A stretch of DNA of 64,000 nt, taken from positions 241,807 through 305,806 of the forward strand of contig QCMQ01000001.1 in NCBI GenBank assembly GCA_003213615.1, given 5' to 3'. The position numbers and the translations under genes were made by a program. Below are positions 34,987 through 45,823 of the stretch, one piece after another. Positions within the stretch are counted from its first letter, which is position 1. Each line of letters begins with the position of its first letter. This DNA is from Pelagibacteraceae bacterium AG-422-D23. Its GTDB lineage: Bacteria; Pseudomonadota; Alphaproteobacteria; Pelagibacterales; Pelagibacteraceae. Under the pieces are notes generated by a model. The model ran no database searches, was not told the origin of the DNA, and saw only the letters and a program-made list of their open reading frames with translations.

Positions 34987-35280
34987 ATGTTATTTTCATC
35001 TGCATTAATGATAATTTTATATTTAGTATTTAGATATGTTCTTGCATGGATAAGATATTTTAACAGTCTTGACTCTAGATTAGGCCAATCAACATGGCGA
35101 TGGAGCTATGATTATCCAGTTATAGGTGAAAGAGATATCTCAGATCTTGATGATAAAACTTTCGTTAGACTGAGAAGAAAAAGAAATAGAGTTATAACTC
35201 TAATGTACTCAATTTTATTAATTATGTTCTTGTTATCTATGTCTTTACTCAGTGAATTTTTAATATTTTTCTTAACTTAG
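34987..35280 (+). CDS. Small two-helix membrane protein of unknown function
   Basis: A 97-residue protein with one hydrophobic segment at about residues 3-22 and another at about 70-96, joined by a soluble loop with STWRWSYDYPVIGERDISDLDD and a basic RLRRKRNR stretch before the second helix. I recognise no family. It lies 30 bases after the coiled-coil protein gene, likely in the same transcript, and its TAG stop overlaps the convergent DCC gene by 4 bases. Confidence 0.72.
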   Translation: MLFSSALMIILYLVFRYVLAWIRYFNSLDSRLGQSTWRWSYDYPVIGERDISDLDDKTFVRLRRKRNRVITLMYSILLIMFLLSMSLLSEFLIFFLT

Positions 35281-35624
35281 TTTTTAAGTTGTTTTTTATT
35301 TTTTAAATATAAAAAAAAGGCAATCATTTCATACACATATTTAAAGATTGTGAAAATTATTGGTAGTTTAAAAAATTTATATAAAAATTTATATTTTGGA
35401 ATTTTTTTCCAAACATAAAGAAATGCCTCTGCGCCCTGAATAATTTTTCCGTTTTCTTTAACATGTAATCTTCTTAACAATTCTTTATCATTTCTTGATG
35501 TTTCTTTTTCAGCATCTGAATTATTAGTTATATCTATCCAGTCAATATCTTTGATATTTTCTTTTTTATATAAGTTAATTTCTGATCTACAGATTTTACA
35601 AGAATTATTAAAATATACTTTCAT
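35277..35624 (-). CDS. DCC-type thiol-disulfide oxidoreductase family protein (DUF393)
   Basis: A 115-residue thioredoxin-like-fold protein beginning MKVYFNNSCKICRSEI with the redox motif CKIC (Cys9, Cys12); the family takes its name from the usual DxxCxxC start, in which the aspartate is here asparagine. The C-terminal third (FLYKFFKLPIIFTIFKYVYEMIAFFLY) is hydrophobic and may lie at the membrane. Physiological partner unknown. Confidence 0.85.
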   Translation of the reverse strand: MKVYFNNSCKICRSEINLYKKENIKDIDWIDITNNSDAEKETSRNDKELLRRLHVKENGKIIQGAEAFLYVWKKIPKYKFLYKFFKLPIIFTIFKYVYEMIAFFLYLKNKKQLKN

Positions 35625-35709
35625 TTAATTATAATTAACTTTAAGTAAGAAATTGTACATGCGTAAAATGATCAGTTGAAAATAATCAACAAACTACTAT
35701 TTAAGGTGT

Positions 35710-37122
35710 ATGAGTAATTTTTTTAATAAATCAGATTTAACAAGACAAGATGCAGATAAATTAGTGTCTGAAACACTCAACAATTGTGATGATGGCGAAC
35801 TTTATTTAGAGGAGTCTAAATCAGAGTCAATTTTGCTAGATGATAACAAAATAAAAAGCTCAAACTACAGCTCTGATCTGGGATTTGGTTTTAGGGCTAT
35901 TTCAAACGAGGTTGTTGCTTATTCGTATTCAAATGAAATATCAAAAGATTCATTAAAAAATTCATCAGAAAATCTTAAATCAACTCTAAAATCAATTAAA
36001 GGCACATACAATCATGAAATTCCAAAATCTAATAAAAAATTTTATAAAGATGTTAATCCAATTGAACAAAAAACTTTAGATTCAAAATTAGAAGTCTTAA
36101 ATAAAGTAAATGAATTTTTAAGAAAAAAAGATGAATCAGTAAAACAAGTGACAGCTAGTTTTGCTGGTGAACAAAAATCAATAGAGATAATTCGATCAGG
36201 TGGAGAGTCGCTTACTGATATACGTCCATTAATTAGATTTAATGTGTCTGTGATGTTAGAAAAAAATGGAAGAAAAGAAACAGGTGTATATGGAATTGGT
36301 GGTAGACAATCTTATGATGACTATTTAAAAAATGATAACTGGAAAAATGTTTGTGAAGAGGCTTTTAGAATAGCATCAGTAAATTTAGAAAGTAAACCAG
36401 CACCTGCTGGTGAGATGAAAGTAGTTTTAGGACCCGGTTGGCCAGCTATATTAATTCATGAAGCAATTGGTCATGGTCTTGAAGGAGATTTTAATAGAAA
36501 AAAAACATCAGCATTTCATAATCTTATGGGTGAAAAAGTTGCAAGTGAGGGAGTAACAATTGTTGATGACGGTACGATAGATAATAGAAGAGGTAGTTTA
36601 ACAATTGATGATGAGGGAACACCAACTGAGCGAACAGTTTTAATTGAAAATGGTATTCTTAAAAATTTTATGCAAGACAGGCATAATGCAAGATTAATGA
36701 ATACAAGATCTACTGGATCTGGAAGAAGAGAAAATTATAGACATATCGTGTTACCAAGAATGAGAAATACAATGATGTTAAGTGGCAATCAAACTCAAGA
36801 TGAAATGATCAAATCTGTTGATAAAGGAATTTTTGCAGTAAGTTTTGGGGGCGGCCAGGTTGATATTACATCTGGAAAATTTGTATTTAATTGTACTGAA
36901 GCTTACGAAATAAATAATGGTCAAATCGGATCTCCAATTAAAGGAGCAACACTAATTGGTGACGGACCATCAATACTTAAAGAAGTATCGATGGTAGGAA
37001 ATGACATGATGTTAGATCCAGGCATAGGAACTTGTGGAAAAGCAGGACAAGGAGTTCCCGTTGGAGTCGCTCAACCTTCAATTTTAATTGATAAAATGAC
37101 AGTTGGTGGAACAAAACTTTAA
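35710..37122 (+). CDS. tldD: Metalloprotease TldD
   Basis: Catalytic subunit of the TldD/TldE heterodimer that degrades unfolded peptides and, in some bacteria, trims modified peptides and antitoxins. The zinc motif HEAIGH (His250, Glu251, His255) is followed by GLEGDFNRKKTSAF; the C-terminal GTCGKAGQGVPVGVAQPSI is also typical. At 470 residues it is full length. pmbA follows 6 bases downstream. Confidence 0.96.
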   Translation: MSNFFNKSDLTRQDADKLVSETLNNCDDGELYLEESKSESILLDDNKIKSSNYSSDLGFGFRAISNEVVAYSYSNEISKDSLKNSSENLKSTLKSIKGTYNHEIPKSNKKFYKDVNPIEQKTLDSKLEVLNKVNEFLRKKDESVKQVTASFAGEQKSIEIIRSGGESLTDIRPLIRFNVSVMLEKNGRKETGVYGIGGRQSYDDYLKNDNWKNVCEEAFRIASVNLESKPAPAGEMKVVLGPGWPAILIHEAIGHGLEGDFNRKKTSAFHNLMGEKVASEGVTIVDDGTIDNRRGSLTIDDEGTPTERTVLIENGILKNFMQDRHNARLMNTRSTGSGRRENYRHIVLPRMRNTMMLSGNQTQDEMIKSVDKGIFAVSFGGGQVDITSGKFVFNCTEAYEINNGQIGSPIKGATLIGDGPSILKEVSMVGNDMMLDPGIGTCGKAGQGVPVGVAQPSILIDKMTVGGTKL

Positions 37123-37128
37123 AGTATT

Positions 37129-38445
37129 ATGGTTAAGGATCAAGAATTTCTAAAATTGAAAGCTTCATATTGTCTGGATTTGGCAAAAAAAATGGGAGCA
37201 ACAGATGCAAGTGTTACAGTTGGTCACTCAATTTCAGAAACAGTTAATTTTAGAAATAAATCCCTAGAAGCCTCAGATAGATCAGATGGATTGGCATTAA
37301 GTATAGAAACTTATTTAGGTAAAAGAAGATCTTCAATTTCATCATCAAATTTACTAGATGAAAATATAAAAACTTTAATTGAAAAGTGTTTTGAAACAAC
37401 AAAAATTACACCAGAAGACGAATTTAATTCTTTACCTGATAAAAATTTATTAGCCAAACAAATTAGTAACCTTAATTTGTATGATGAAACAAGATTCGAA
37501 AACGATAAAAAAATAAAATATTTAAAAGATTTAGAGGAGGCTGCTTCATCAGATAATCAAATTATAAATACAGAATCTAGTTTTACTGAAAATAAATCAA
37601 ATTTTATATTAGCTAATAGTGACGGTTTTTGTGACGGTTATAAAACTTCTTCTTTTACTACTTCTTGCGTAACAGTTGCAAAAGATGAAAATAGCATGGA
37701 AAGAGACTATGAATTTTCTAGCAAACGTCATTTGTCTGATATTAAGCAAGCATCAGATCTTGGAAATAAAGCTGCCGAGCAAACTATCAGAAAATTGAGC
37801 CCTAACAAAATTGGAAGCGACAAGATAAGCATAATTTTTGATAAAAGAATTTCAAAAGGAATGTTAAGTGTTTTTGCAAGCGCAATATCTGCATCTGCAA
37901 TTGCAAGAGGTACTTCATTTTTAAAGGATAAAATTGATCAACAGGTTTTTGCCAATTCGATAAATGTAATAGATAAACCAGATAGAATTAAAGGAATGGG
38001 TTCTCAAAATTTTGATTCAGAGGGCGTAAACTCTAATACATTACGACTTATAGAGAATGGAATACTTAAAAATTACCTTGTCGACACTTACAATGGAAAA
38101 AAATTAAATTTACAATCAAATGGAAGAAGCGGCGGAACTACTAATTTATATTTTGAAAATGGAAATATAAGCTACGAAGATCTTCTAAAAAAAAATTCAA
38201 AAAGTCTTTATATTACCGAAACTATTGGTCACGGATCTAATCTTGTAACAGGAGATTATTCAGTAGGGGCGACTGGTTTTTTGGTTGAAGATGGAGAATT
38301 TAAATATCCTGTCAATGAAATAACAATTGCTGGTAATTTTAAGGATATGTTTAAAAATATAACTTTAGCTAATGATTTAGAATTCGAATATTCAGTCAAT
38401 TCACCAACTATGATGATAGAAGGTATGACTGTTGCAGGAAAATGA
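37129..38445 (+). CDS. pmbA: TldE/PmbA partner subunit of the TldD protease
   Basis: Non-catalytic partner of TldD, 438 residues, homologous to it but without the HExxxH zinc motif. Recognisable blocks are NSDGFCDGYKTSSFTTSC, GMLSVFASAISASAIARGTSFLKD and DYSVGATGFLVEDGE. It lies directly after tldD and overlaps the FAD oxidoreductase gene by 4 bases (ATGA), so all three should be made together. Confidence 0.95.
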   Translation: MVKDQEFLKLKASYCLDLAKKMGATDASVTVGHSISETVNFRNKSLEASDRSDGLALSIETYLGKRRSSISSSNLLDENIKTLIEKCFETTKITPEDEFNSLPDKNLLAKQISNLNLYDETRFENDKKIKYLKDLEEAASSDNQIINTESSFTENKSNFILANSDGFCDGYKTSSFTTSCVTVAKDENSMERDYEFSSKRHLSDIKQASDLGNKAAEQTIRKLSPNKIGSDKISIIFDKRISKGMLSVFASAISASAIARGTSFLKDKIDQQVFANSINVIDKPDRIKGMGSQNFDSEGVNSNTLRLIENGILKNYLVDTYNGKKLNLQSNGRSGGTTNLYFENGNISYEDLLKKNSKSLYITETIGHGSNLVTGDYSVGATGFLVEDGEFKYPVNEITIAGNFKDMFKNITLANDLEFEYSVNSPTMMIEGMTVAGK

Positions 38446-39413
38446 GCAGTTATTGCGTAATTGGCTCTGGAATTTCAGGAGCGACAATAGCTAATCTTTT
38501 AAGCAAAGAAAATTCTGTACATATTTATGATAAAGCTCGAGGTCCAGGTGGCAGATCTTCCTTTAAAAGATTAAACAAGTCAAAAGGATTTGACCATGGT
38601 GCTCAATATATTTCTCCAAAATCAATCCAATTTAAGAAATTTATTATAAATTTACGTAATAAAAAAATTCTAAAAAAATGGAGCGGCAAACATATTTTTT
38701 TAAACAAATTAAAAAAAGAAAATAAAAATCATATTAAAATAATTGGTTGCAAAGGTAATAATGATATCAGCAAACATTTGATAAAGAATATAAAATGTAA
38801 TTTTCAAAGTGAGTTAGAGAAGATTAAATTTATAAATAATAAATGGAAATTAGATTTTAAGAACAACCAAATAAAATATTATGATAAATTAATATTAACT
38901 TGTCCTTTTCCACAGTTAAAAAAATTGTCAAAAAAATATATTAAAGTTCCGTTTATAAAACAAAAAATTAAAATGGATGCAAATATTACAGTTATGATTG
39001 AAACAAAAAAAACTAATAAAAATGTATCCAGTTATTTATTTAACGATAAAATTTTAGGATGGGCTGCTAAAGAAAACAGTAAAAAAAGATTTAAAAGTAA
39101 TAATGATTTATGGACTTTGCAGAGCACAAATTCATGGGCAAATAAAAAAATCAACAAAAATCGGGAAAACAAGCAAAAAAATTCAAAGGTATTAATTGAT
39201 AAATTTTTTAAACTCACTGGAATTAAAAAAACAAAAATATTAAACTCTTTAAATCATGGCTGGAAATATTCTTCAAATTCCAGACCATTGAGATTGAAAA
39301 GTTATTGGAATACTAAATTAAATTTAGGGGTGTGTGCAGATTGGTTTGTGGGCCCTAGAGTAGAGGCTGGATGGATAAGTGCAAACGATCTTTATAAAAA
39401 AATAAATAAATAA
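38442..39413 (+). CDS. FAD/NAD(P)-binding oxidoreductase, renalase-like
   Basis: Amine-oxidase-fold flavoprotein of 323 residues. The N-terminal dinucleotide-binding loop is VIGSGISGATIANLL, followed by the GG doublet motif KARGPGGRSS and FDHGAQY as in renalase-like proteins, and the C-terminal FAD contact CADWFVGPRVEAGWISA. Substrate unknown; bacterial renalases oxidise misreduced NAD(P)H forms, which is one possibility. It overlaps pmbA by 4 bases. Confidence 0.85.
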   Translation: MSSYCVIGSGISGATIANLLSKENSVHIYDKARGPGGRSSFKRLNKSKGFDHGAQYISPKSIQFKKFIINLRNKKILKKWSGKHIFLNKLKKENKNHIKIIGCKGNNDISKHLIKNIKCNFQSELEKIKFINNKWKLDFKNNQIKYYDKLILTCPFPQLKKLSKKYIKVPFIKQKIKMDANITVMIETKKTNKNVSSYLFNDKILGWAAKENSKKRFKSNNDLWTLQSTNSWANKKINKNRENKQKNSKVLIDKFFKLTGIKKTKILNSLNHGWKYSSNSRPLRLKSYWNTKLNLGVCADWFVGPRVEAGWISANDLYKKINK

Positions 39414-39419
39414 ATAAAT

Positions 39420-40100
39420 TTATTCAAGATTTTTTAAACGATATTCCCAATTTCCCATTCTTTCATATGTAATTTTGACAATCACTGAAGTTTTTTTATC
39501 AAGCCAAATGTCAAAATTTAATTTTTTATCTTCAGGAAGAGACATATCTTTAGATGTGAGTTTGAAATGATCTGTTTCGTATTGTTTTCCATTAATTGAT
39601 ATATTTTCCTTGCCAATAAAAGTAACTATTTGTTCTTTTATACTTCCAGAAATAGGACTTATTTGGCTTTCTGCTTGTAAAATTTTATGACTCCACCAAT
39701 TTCCAATAATATTTTTTAAAGAAGCTTCACCTGAATATGAGGACCCTTTGATGTCAAACTTTTTATTATTTTTATCTAATTTTAAATTTACAAATTTTTC
39801 TTTTTTATTTTGTAGTGTCTTTGATTGAAAGGATATTAAATTATCTTTTAAATAAATTTCTTCCCCATTTCCCTCTACTTTAAATATTGTTGCAGATAGT
39901 AATTTTACCTCAAATTTATACTGATTTTTTACTATCGTTTTTTCACCATCTCTTTTAAAAAAATAATTATTATAACCAATTACTTCATTATTTCTTAAGA
40001 TCTCCATTTCTATTTTGTCAAATTTGTTATAATGACCTATATGAGCTAAAGAAACTGATGAGAAAAATACAACAAGTAAAATAACTGCAAAGTTTTTCAT
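39420..40100 (-). CDS. Secreted DUF6134-like protein
   Basis: Exported protein of 226 residues with a clean signal peptide (about 1-19, ending SLAH). The mature part is beta-rich, with repeated short strands and the C-terminal stretch FDIWLDKKTSVIVKITYERMGNWEYRLKN, which resembles the DUF6134 family of periplasmic proteins. No catalytic motif seen. It is convergent with the FAD oxidoreductase gene, 6 bases away. Confidence 0.72.
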   Translation of the reverse strand: MKNFAVILLVVFFSSVSLAHIGHYNKFDKIEMEILRNNEVIGYNNYFFKRDGEKTIVKNQYKFEVKLLSATIFKVEGNGEEIYLKDNLISFQSKTLQNKKEKFVNLKLDKNNKKFDIKGSSYSGEASLKNIIGNWWSHKILQAESQISPISGSIKEQIVTFIGKENISINGKQYETDHFKLTSKDMSLPEDKKLNFDIWLDKKTSVIVKITYERMGNWEYRLKNLE

Positions 40101-40153
40101 TTACTGGTTACAATATTAGAATTTTTCATTAATAGATATAGCTTATTATAACT

Positions 40154-40801
40154 ATGTTTTTAAAAATAAAAAAAATTCCAAAAGTAAAATGGAGCTCAGA
40201 AAAACCATTTAATTTTAAACCAAAGTTTTCAACATTTTTTTTCTTATGTTTTGGTTTATCATTATTTGGATTAGGCGAAGGATTATTAATTGTTTCATTC
40301 ACGGGAGCATCTCCTTGGAGTGTTTTAGCACAAGGTATTTCTTTAAATGTTAATTTAAGTATTGGAACTATCACATTATTAATAAGTATTTCTGTTTTAA
40401 TTTTATGGATACCCCTTGGACAAAAACCAGGGATGGGTACAATATTTAATGCAATCATAATTGCAATTATGATTGATCTTTGTATTAAGTATGTTCCGAC
40501 ACCATCAAATTATATTTATCAATTTATTATGGCAGTGATTTCTGTAATAATGGTTGGGATAGGTGGGGGTATTTATTTGGTATCAAATTTAGGAGCCGGT
40601 CCTAGAGACGGACTTATGATAGGATTACAAAAAATAACTAACTTTCCTATCGCTGTTGTAAGAGCAACATTGGAAATTTCAGTTGTTAGCATTGGATGGT
40701 ATTTAGGAGGAACAGTTGGGGTCGGAACCTTACTGTTTGCATTTGGAATAGGCCCTTGTGTTGCTCTAGGACTTTATTTAGTTGATAAAATTTTTGATTA
40801 A
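40154..40801 (+). CDS. YczE/YitT-like integral membrane protein
   Basis: A 215-residue inner-membrane protein with five or six helices. GASPWSVLAQGIS, a LGQKPGMGTI loop, and LGAGPRDGLMIGLQK are the characteristic blocks of the YczE family. In Bacillus YczE is linked to surfactin production, but the general function is unknown. Its stop codon overlaps that of convergent typA (TTAA). Confidence 0.85.
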   Translation: MFLKIKKIPKVKWSSEKPFNFKPKFSTFFFLCFGLSLFGLGEGLLIVSFTGASPWSVLAQGISLNVNLSIGTITLLISISVLILWIPLGQKPGMGTIFNAIIIAIMIDLCIKYVPTPSNYIYQFIMAVISVIMVGIGGGIYLVSNLGAGPRDGLMIGLQKITNFPIAVVRATLEISVVSIGWYLGGTVGVGTLLFAFGIGPCVALGLYLVDKIFD

Positions 40802-42624
40802 GCAGCAGCTATAGCTTTTTCGTTCTTCTTTCTTTCATGGGGATCTAAAATAGCTTTACGTAATCTGCACGAATCTGGAGTAATTTCTAATGCCTCATCA
40901 GTATTAAGCATACTTAATTGTTCAGCAATAGACATTGTTCTGACAGGTGTAAGCACAACATTTTCATCAGTACCTTGAGTTCTCATATTTGTTAGCTTTT
41001 TACCTTTCATAACATTGATTATCATGTCACCTGGTTTAGGTGAAAGACCAACTATCATTCCAGGATAAACAGCATCATTATGAGTAACAAACATCTCTCC
41101 TCTTGCTTGAAGGTTAAATATAGCGAATGCAACAGCTTTTCCTTGTTCCATAGAGATTAATGCTCCGTTTCTTCGACCTTCCATTTCTCCTTCAAAAGGA
41201 CCATAACTATGGAATATTCTATTTATAACACCATTTCCTTTAGTAAGTGTAAGAAATCTGCTTGTGTAGCCCATTAACCCTCTAGTAGGCGCATGAAAAA
41301 TTAATCTTTTTTTATTGGTTCCAGTATCTTTTAATTCTATAAGTTTACCTTTTCTTCTGTTCATTGAATCAATTACTTTTGATGAATGTTCTTCATCGAG
41401 GTCCATGGTAATTTCTTCAATTGGTTCAAGTTTATTTCCACTTTCATCAGTTTTGTATAATACTTTTGGAGGACTAACTGTCATTTCAAAACCTTCTCTT
41501 CTCATTTGAGTTAAAAGAATTTCTAACATTAACTCACCTCTACCACTCACAACAAAAGAGTCTTTTCCCTCGTTTTCGGAAAATGTAATTCCAACGTTAT
41601 TCTGGGATTCTTGAACTAATCTATCTCTTATTTGTGTGCTGGTTAGTTTTTTACCTTCAGTTCCTGCTAAAGGTGAAGTATTTACAGTAATTGTAATTGA
41701 CATTGTAGGAGGATCTATCGGAGTTGCAGGGATAGGCTCATTAACCTCTAGGTCACATATAGTATCAGCAACATTTGCTTTTTCTAACCCAGCAACAACT
41801 ACAATATCCCCAGCTTCACCAACATCTATTGGAACTTTTTTAGTTCCTTCATATCTAAAAATTTTAGTTAATTTTCCTTCATCAACTTTATGGCCGTTTA
41901 AATTAATTGCTTTTATAGATTGATTAGCTTTCGCAGACCCCTGTGTAATTCTTCCGACCAGACTTCTTCCTAAAAAACTGTCTGCATAAAGTAGCGTTGA
42001 CAACATTGCAAAAGGTTTAGTTTTGTCTAGTTCAGCAGGTTTTACATGATCAATAATTAAATCTAATAAAGGATTTAAATTTTCTCTTGGACCATCAATT
42101 TCATGATCTGCCCAACCCGATCTTCCACTTGCATATAGAACTGGAAAATCTAATTGTTCTTCATTTGCATCTAAGCTAACAAATAAATCAAATGTTTCAT
42201 CTAAAACTTCATTAGCTCTTTGATCGGCTTTATCTAATTTGTTAATAACAACAATTGGTTTCAATCCTTGTTTAAGTGCTTTGGATAATACAAATTTTGT
42301 TTGAGGCATAACACCTTCCGCAGAGTCAATTAATAACAAGGCTCCATCTGCCATACTTAATACTCTTTCAACTTCAGCAGCAAAATCTCTGTGGCCTGGA
42401 GTATCGATTATATTTATTCTTGAATTGTTCCAATTTATTGAAGCAGGTTTTGCTAAAATTGTAATTCCTCTTTCTTTTTCGAGCTCACCCGAGTCCATTA
42501 ATCTTTCATCGACCACTTCATTATCTCTAAATGAACCGCTCTGTTTCATTAAATTATCAATCAGAGTAGTTTTGCCATGGTCAACATGGGCTATGATCGT
42601 GATGTTTCTTATATTATTGCTCAT
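40798..42624 (-). CDS. typA: Ribosome-associated GTPase TypA/BipA
   Basis: Translational GTPase involved in ribosome assembly and stress or cold growth, 608 residues. G motifs: AHVDHGKTTLID (G1), DTPGHRDF (G3), NKLDKAD (G4), and a switch region RLMDSGELEKERGITI. The C-terminal half contains the TypA-specific RRKGKLIELKD and GLMGYTSRFLTLTKGNG. Transcribed alone or with the short ORF upstream at 42.8 kb. Confidence 0.98.
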   Translation of the reverse strand: MSNNIRNITIIAHVDHGKTTLIDNLMKQSGSFRDNEVVDERLMDSGELEKERGITILAKPASINWNNSRINIIDTPGHRDFAAEVERVLSMADGALLLIDSAEGVMPQTKFVLSKALKQGLKPIVVINKLDKADQRANEVLDETFDLFVSLDANEEQLDFPVLYASGRSGWADHEIDGPRENLNPLLDLIIDHVKPAELDKTKPFAMLSTLLYADSFLGRSLVGRITQGSAKANQSIKAINLNGHKVDEGKLTKIFRYEGTKKVPIDVGEAGDIVVVAGLEKANVADTICDLEVNEPIPATPIDPPTMSITITVNTSPLAGTEGKKLTSTQIRDRLVQESQNNVGITFSENEGKDSFVVSGRGELMLEILLTQMRREGFEMTVSPPKVLYKTDESGNKLEPIEEITMDLDEEHSSKVIDSMNRRKGKLIELKDTGTNKKRLIFHAPTRGLMGYTSRFLTLTKGNGVINRIFHSYGPFEGEMEGRRNGALISMEQGKAVAFAIFNLQARGEMFVTHNDAVYPGMIVGLSPKPGDMIINVMKGKKLTNMRTQGTDENVVLTPVRTMSIAEQLSMLNTDEALEITPDSCRLRKAILDPHERKKNEKAIAAA

Positions 42625-42709
42625 AAATTCTGGCTCTTATACATATTTAAAAGGATATTAAAACTTAAAAAAACTCATAACTGGCTTGAATAATTTTCAA
42701 AATTCAGGA

Positions 42710-42826
42710 TTAATTTGTCTTTTTTTGTTTATCTTTTTTCAGTTTTCTTTTTTCTTTAAAGCTCAATTTAGGTTTTTTTTTAACACTAGAGTCTTTAAAT
42801 GATTTACCACTATATCTTTTTGACAT
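42710..42826 (-). CDS. Candidate 38-residue basic peptide
   Basis: ATG at 42826 opens a 38-codon frame beginning MSKRYSGKSFKDSS and ending in TAA. Nineteen or so of the residues are lysine or arginine, with KEKRKLKKDKQKKTN at the end. It lies between the groL terminator and typA, on the same strand as both. The upstream sequence has only a weak GAAG as ribosome-binding site. The residues are not simply AAA repeats in the first half, which favours a real gene. Function unknown; a ribosome- or nucleic-acid-binding peptide is a guess. Confidence 0.5.
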   Translation of the reverse strand: MSKRYSGKSFKDSSVKKKPKLSFKEKRKLKKDKQKKTN

Positions 42827-42845
42827 GATTAAACTTCATATAAAA

Positions 42846-42874
42846 AAAAGGCCATCTTAAGATGGCCTTTTAAA
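42846..42874 (-). terminator. Intrinsic terminator of groS-groL
   Basis: A perfect 11-bp stem, AAAAGGCCATC and GATGGCCTTTT with TTAA loop (42846-42871), is flanked by A and T tracts. It lies just past the groL stop on the minus strand. Confidence 0.85.
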
Positions 42875-42896
42875 TTTTGTTTTAGAAAATGAGGGA

Positions 42897-44570
<1,674 letters not shown>

Positions 44571-44580
44571 TTAAATTAAA

Positions 44581-44871
44581 TTACTTAGTTGTAATACCCA
44601 TAATGTCTGACTCTTTCATTATGCTGTATTCTTTACCATCAATTTTGACTTCAGTTCCTGACCATTTGCCAAATAAAACTTTATCACCAACTTTAACGTC
44701 CATTGGAATTATTTTTCCATCTTCAGTTTTTGCTCCACCACCAATGGCAACCACTTTACCTTCTTGAGGTTTTTCTTGAGCTGTGTCAGGGATAATTATA
44801 CCTCCAGCAGTTTTTTCACTACTGTCTAAAACTTCGATTAAAACTCTGTCATGTAACGGTTTAAATTTCAT
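44581..44871 (-). CDS. groS: Co-chaperonin GroES (10 kDa)
   Basis: Lid of the GroEL chamber, 96 residues. [16 protein letters not shown], the mobile loop [18 protein letters not shown] and [18 protein letters not shown] are all as expected. First gene of the operon; AAGGAG lies 8 bases ahead of its ATG. Confidence 0.99.
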   Translation of the reverse strand: MKFKPLHDRVLIEVLDSSEKTAGGIIIPDTAQEKPQEGKVVAIGGGAKTEDGKIIPMDVKVGDKVLFGKWSGTEVKIDGKEYSIMKESDIMGITTK

Positions 44872-44908
44872 AAATTCTCCTTAATAAATCTTTATAAATA
44901 TGTGCTTC

Positions 44909-44936
44909 ATATAGATATTTCACAGCCTATTTCAAG
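44909..44936 (-). promoter_or_regulatory. Heat-shock (RpoH-type) promoter of groS-groL
   Basis: On the minus strand CTTGAA (44936-44931), 16 bases, then CTATAT (44914-44909), close to the alphaproteobacterial RpoH consensus. No CIRCE repeat (TTAGCACTC/GAGTGCTAA) is present in the 130-base gap, so HrcA control is not indicated. Confidence 0.68.
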
Positions 44937-45004
44937 ATCAGAAAGTATGTGAGGATATTAATATTTTTAGTAAATTCGGGATTTTATGGTTTATACCTTA
45001 AAAT

Positions 45005-45823
45005 ATGACCAAAAATTTAGATTTAAATGGCTTACAATCGATTGCTGATAATTATGATCTTTTTTATATAGACTTATGGGGTGTCGTTCATAATGGGGTT
45101 AATCTTCATGAAAAAGCAATAGCTGTTTTAAATGAACTTTTAAAAAAAAAGAAAATGCTAGTACTTTTAACAAATGCCCCACGACCAAATAAAACTGTTC
45201 AAAATTTTTTAGAAAAGATGGGTATGGATAAAGTACTCAGAGATCAAGTATTTACATCAGGAGAGGCAGCATTGAATTATTTGAAAAAATCTTACTTATC
45301 AAAAAAGTTTTACCACATAGGTCCACCTAGAGATTTTGATTTATTTTATTTATTTAAGAAAAATAAGTGTGAAGATATTAGTGATAGTGAATATTTATTG
45401 TGTACAGGGTTATTTGATGATCATGATGAGGATTTAAAATTTTACAAAGATTTACTTGAAAAACATATTACTAAAAAAATGATTTGCACAAATCCAGATT
45501 TAATCGTTGATCGTGGTGAAGTTAGAGAGTTGTGCGCAGGTTCTGTCGCAATGGTTTTTGAAAAAATGGGTGGAGAAGTAGTATATTTTGGAAAACCACA
45601 TCCAGAGGTTTATAATCAGTCAACTGACAATAAAAATAAAAAAATATTAGCAATTGGTGATAATTTAAATACTGATATCAAAGGTGCAAATCTTTTAAAT
45701 TATGATTCTTTATTAATTAGTAACGGAATACATAGAAATGAAATAAAAAATAAAGGTATCCAAGACGTTTCAAAAGAGTATGAAGCGATAGTTAATTTTA
45801 TTCAATCAGATTTAAAATGGTAA
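45005..45823 (+). CDS. HAD-superfamily class IIA hydrolase (NagD-like, TIGR01459 type)
   Basis: Predicted sugar-phosphate or nucleotide phosphatase, 272 residues. HAD motif I is FYIDLWGVVHNG, where the second aspartate is tryptophan-shifted as in this alphaproteobacterial subgroup; motif II is LLTNAPRP; motif IV is AIGDNLNTDIKGA. It overlaps ribF by 7 bases. Substrate unknown; the location before ribF is common in Alphaproteobacteria and might suggest a flavin-pathway phosphatase, but this is only a hint. Confidence 0.86.
   Translation: MTKNLDLNGLQSIADNYDLFYIDLWGVVHNGVNLHEKAIAVLNELLKKKKMLVLLTNAPRPNKTVQNFLEKMGMDKVLRDQVFTSGEAALNYLKKSYLSKKFYHIGPPRDFDLFYLFKKNKCEDISDSEYLLCTGLFDDHDEDLKFYKDLLEKHITKKMICTNPDLIVDRGEVRELCAGSVAMVFEKMGGEVVYFGKPHPEVYNQSTDNKNKKILAIGDNLNTDIKGANLLNYDSLLISNGIHRNEIKNKGIQDVSKEYEAIVNFIQSDLKW

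Noticed and set aside
35690..35709. Promoter TTGAAA-16-TATTTA just before tldD
   Set aside because: The start of transcription would fall on the start codon; in such AT-rich sequence a chance match is likely.
44872..45004. Possible CIRCE operator upstream of groS
   Set aside because: No TTAGCACTC/GAGTGCTAA inverted repeat; the RpoH-type promoter explains the region better.
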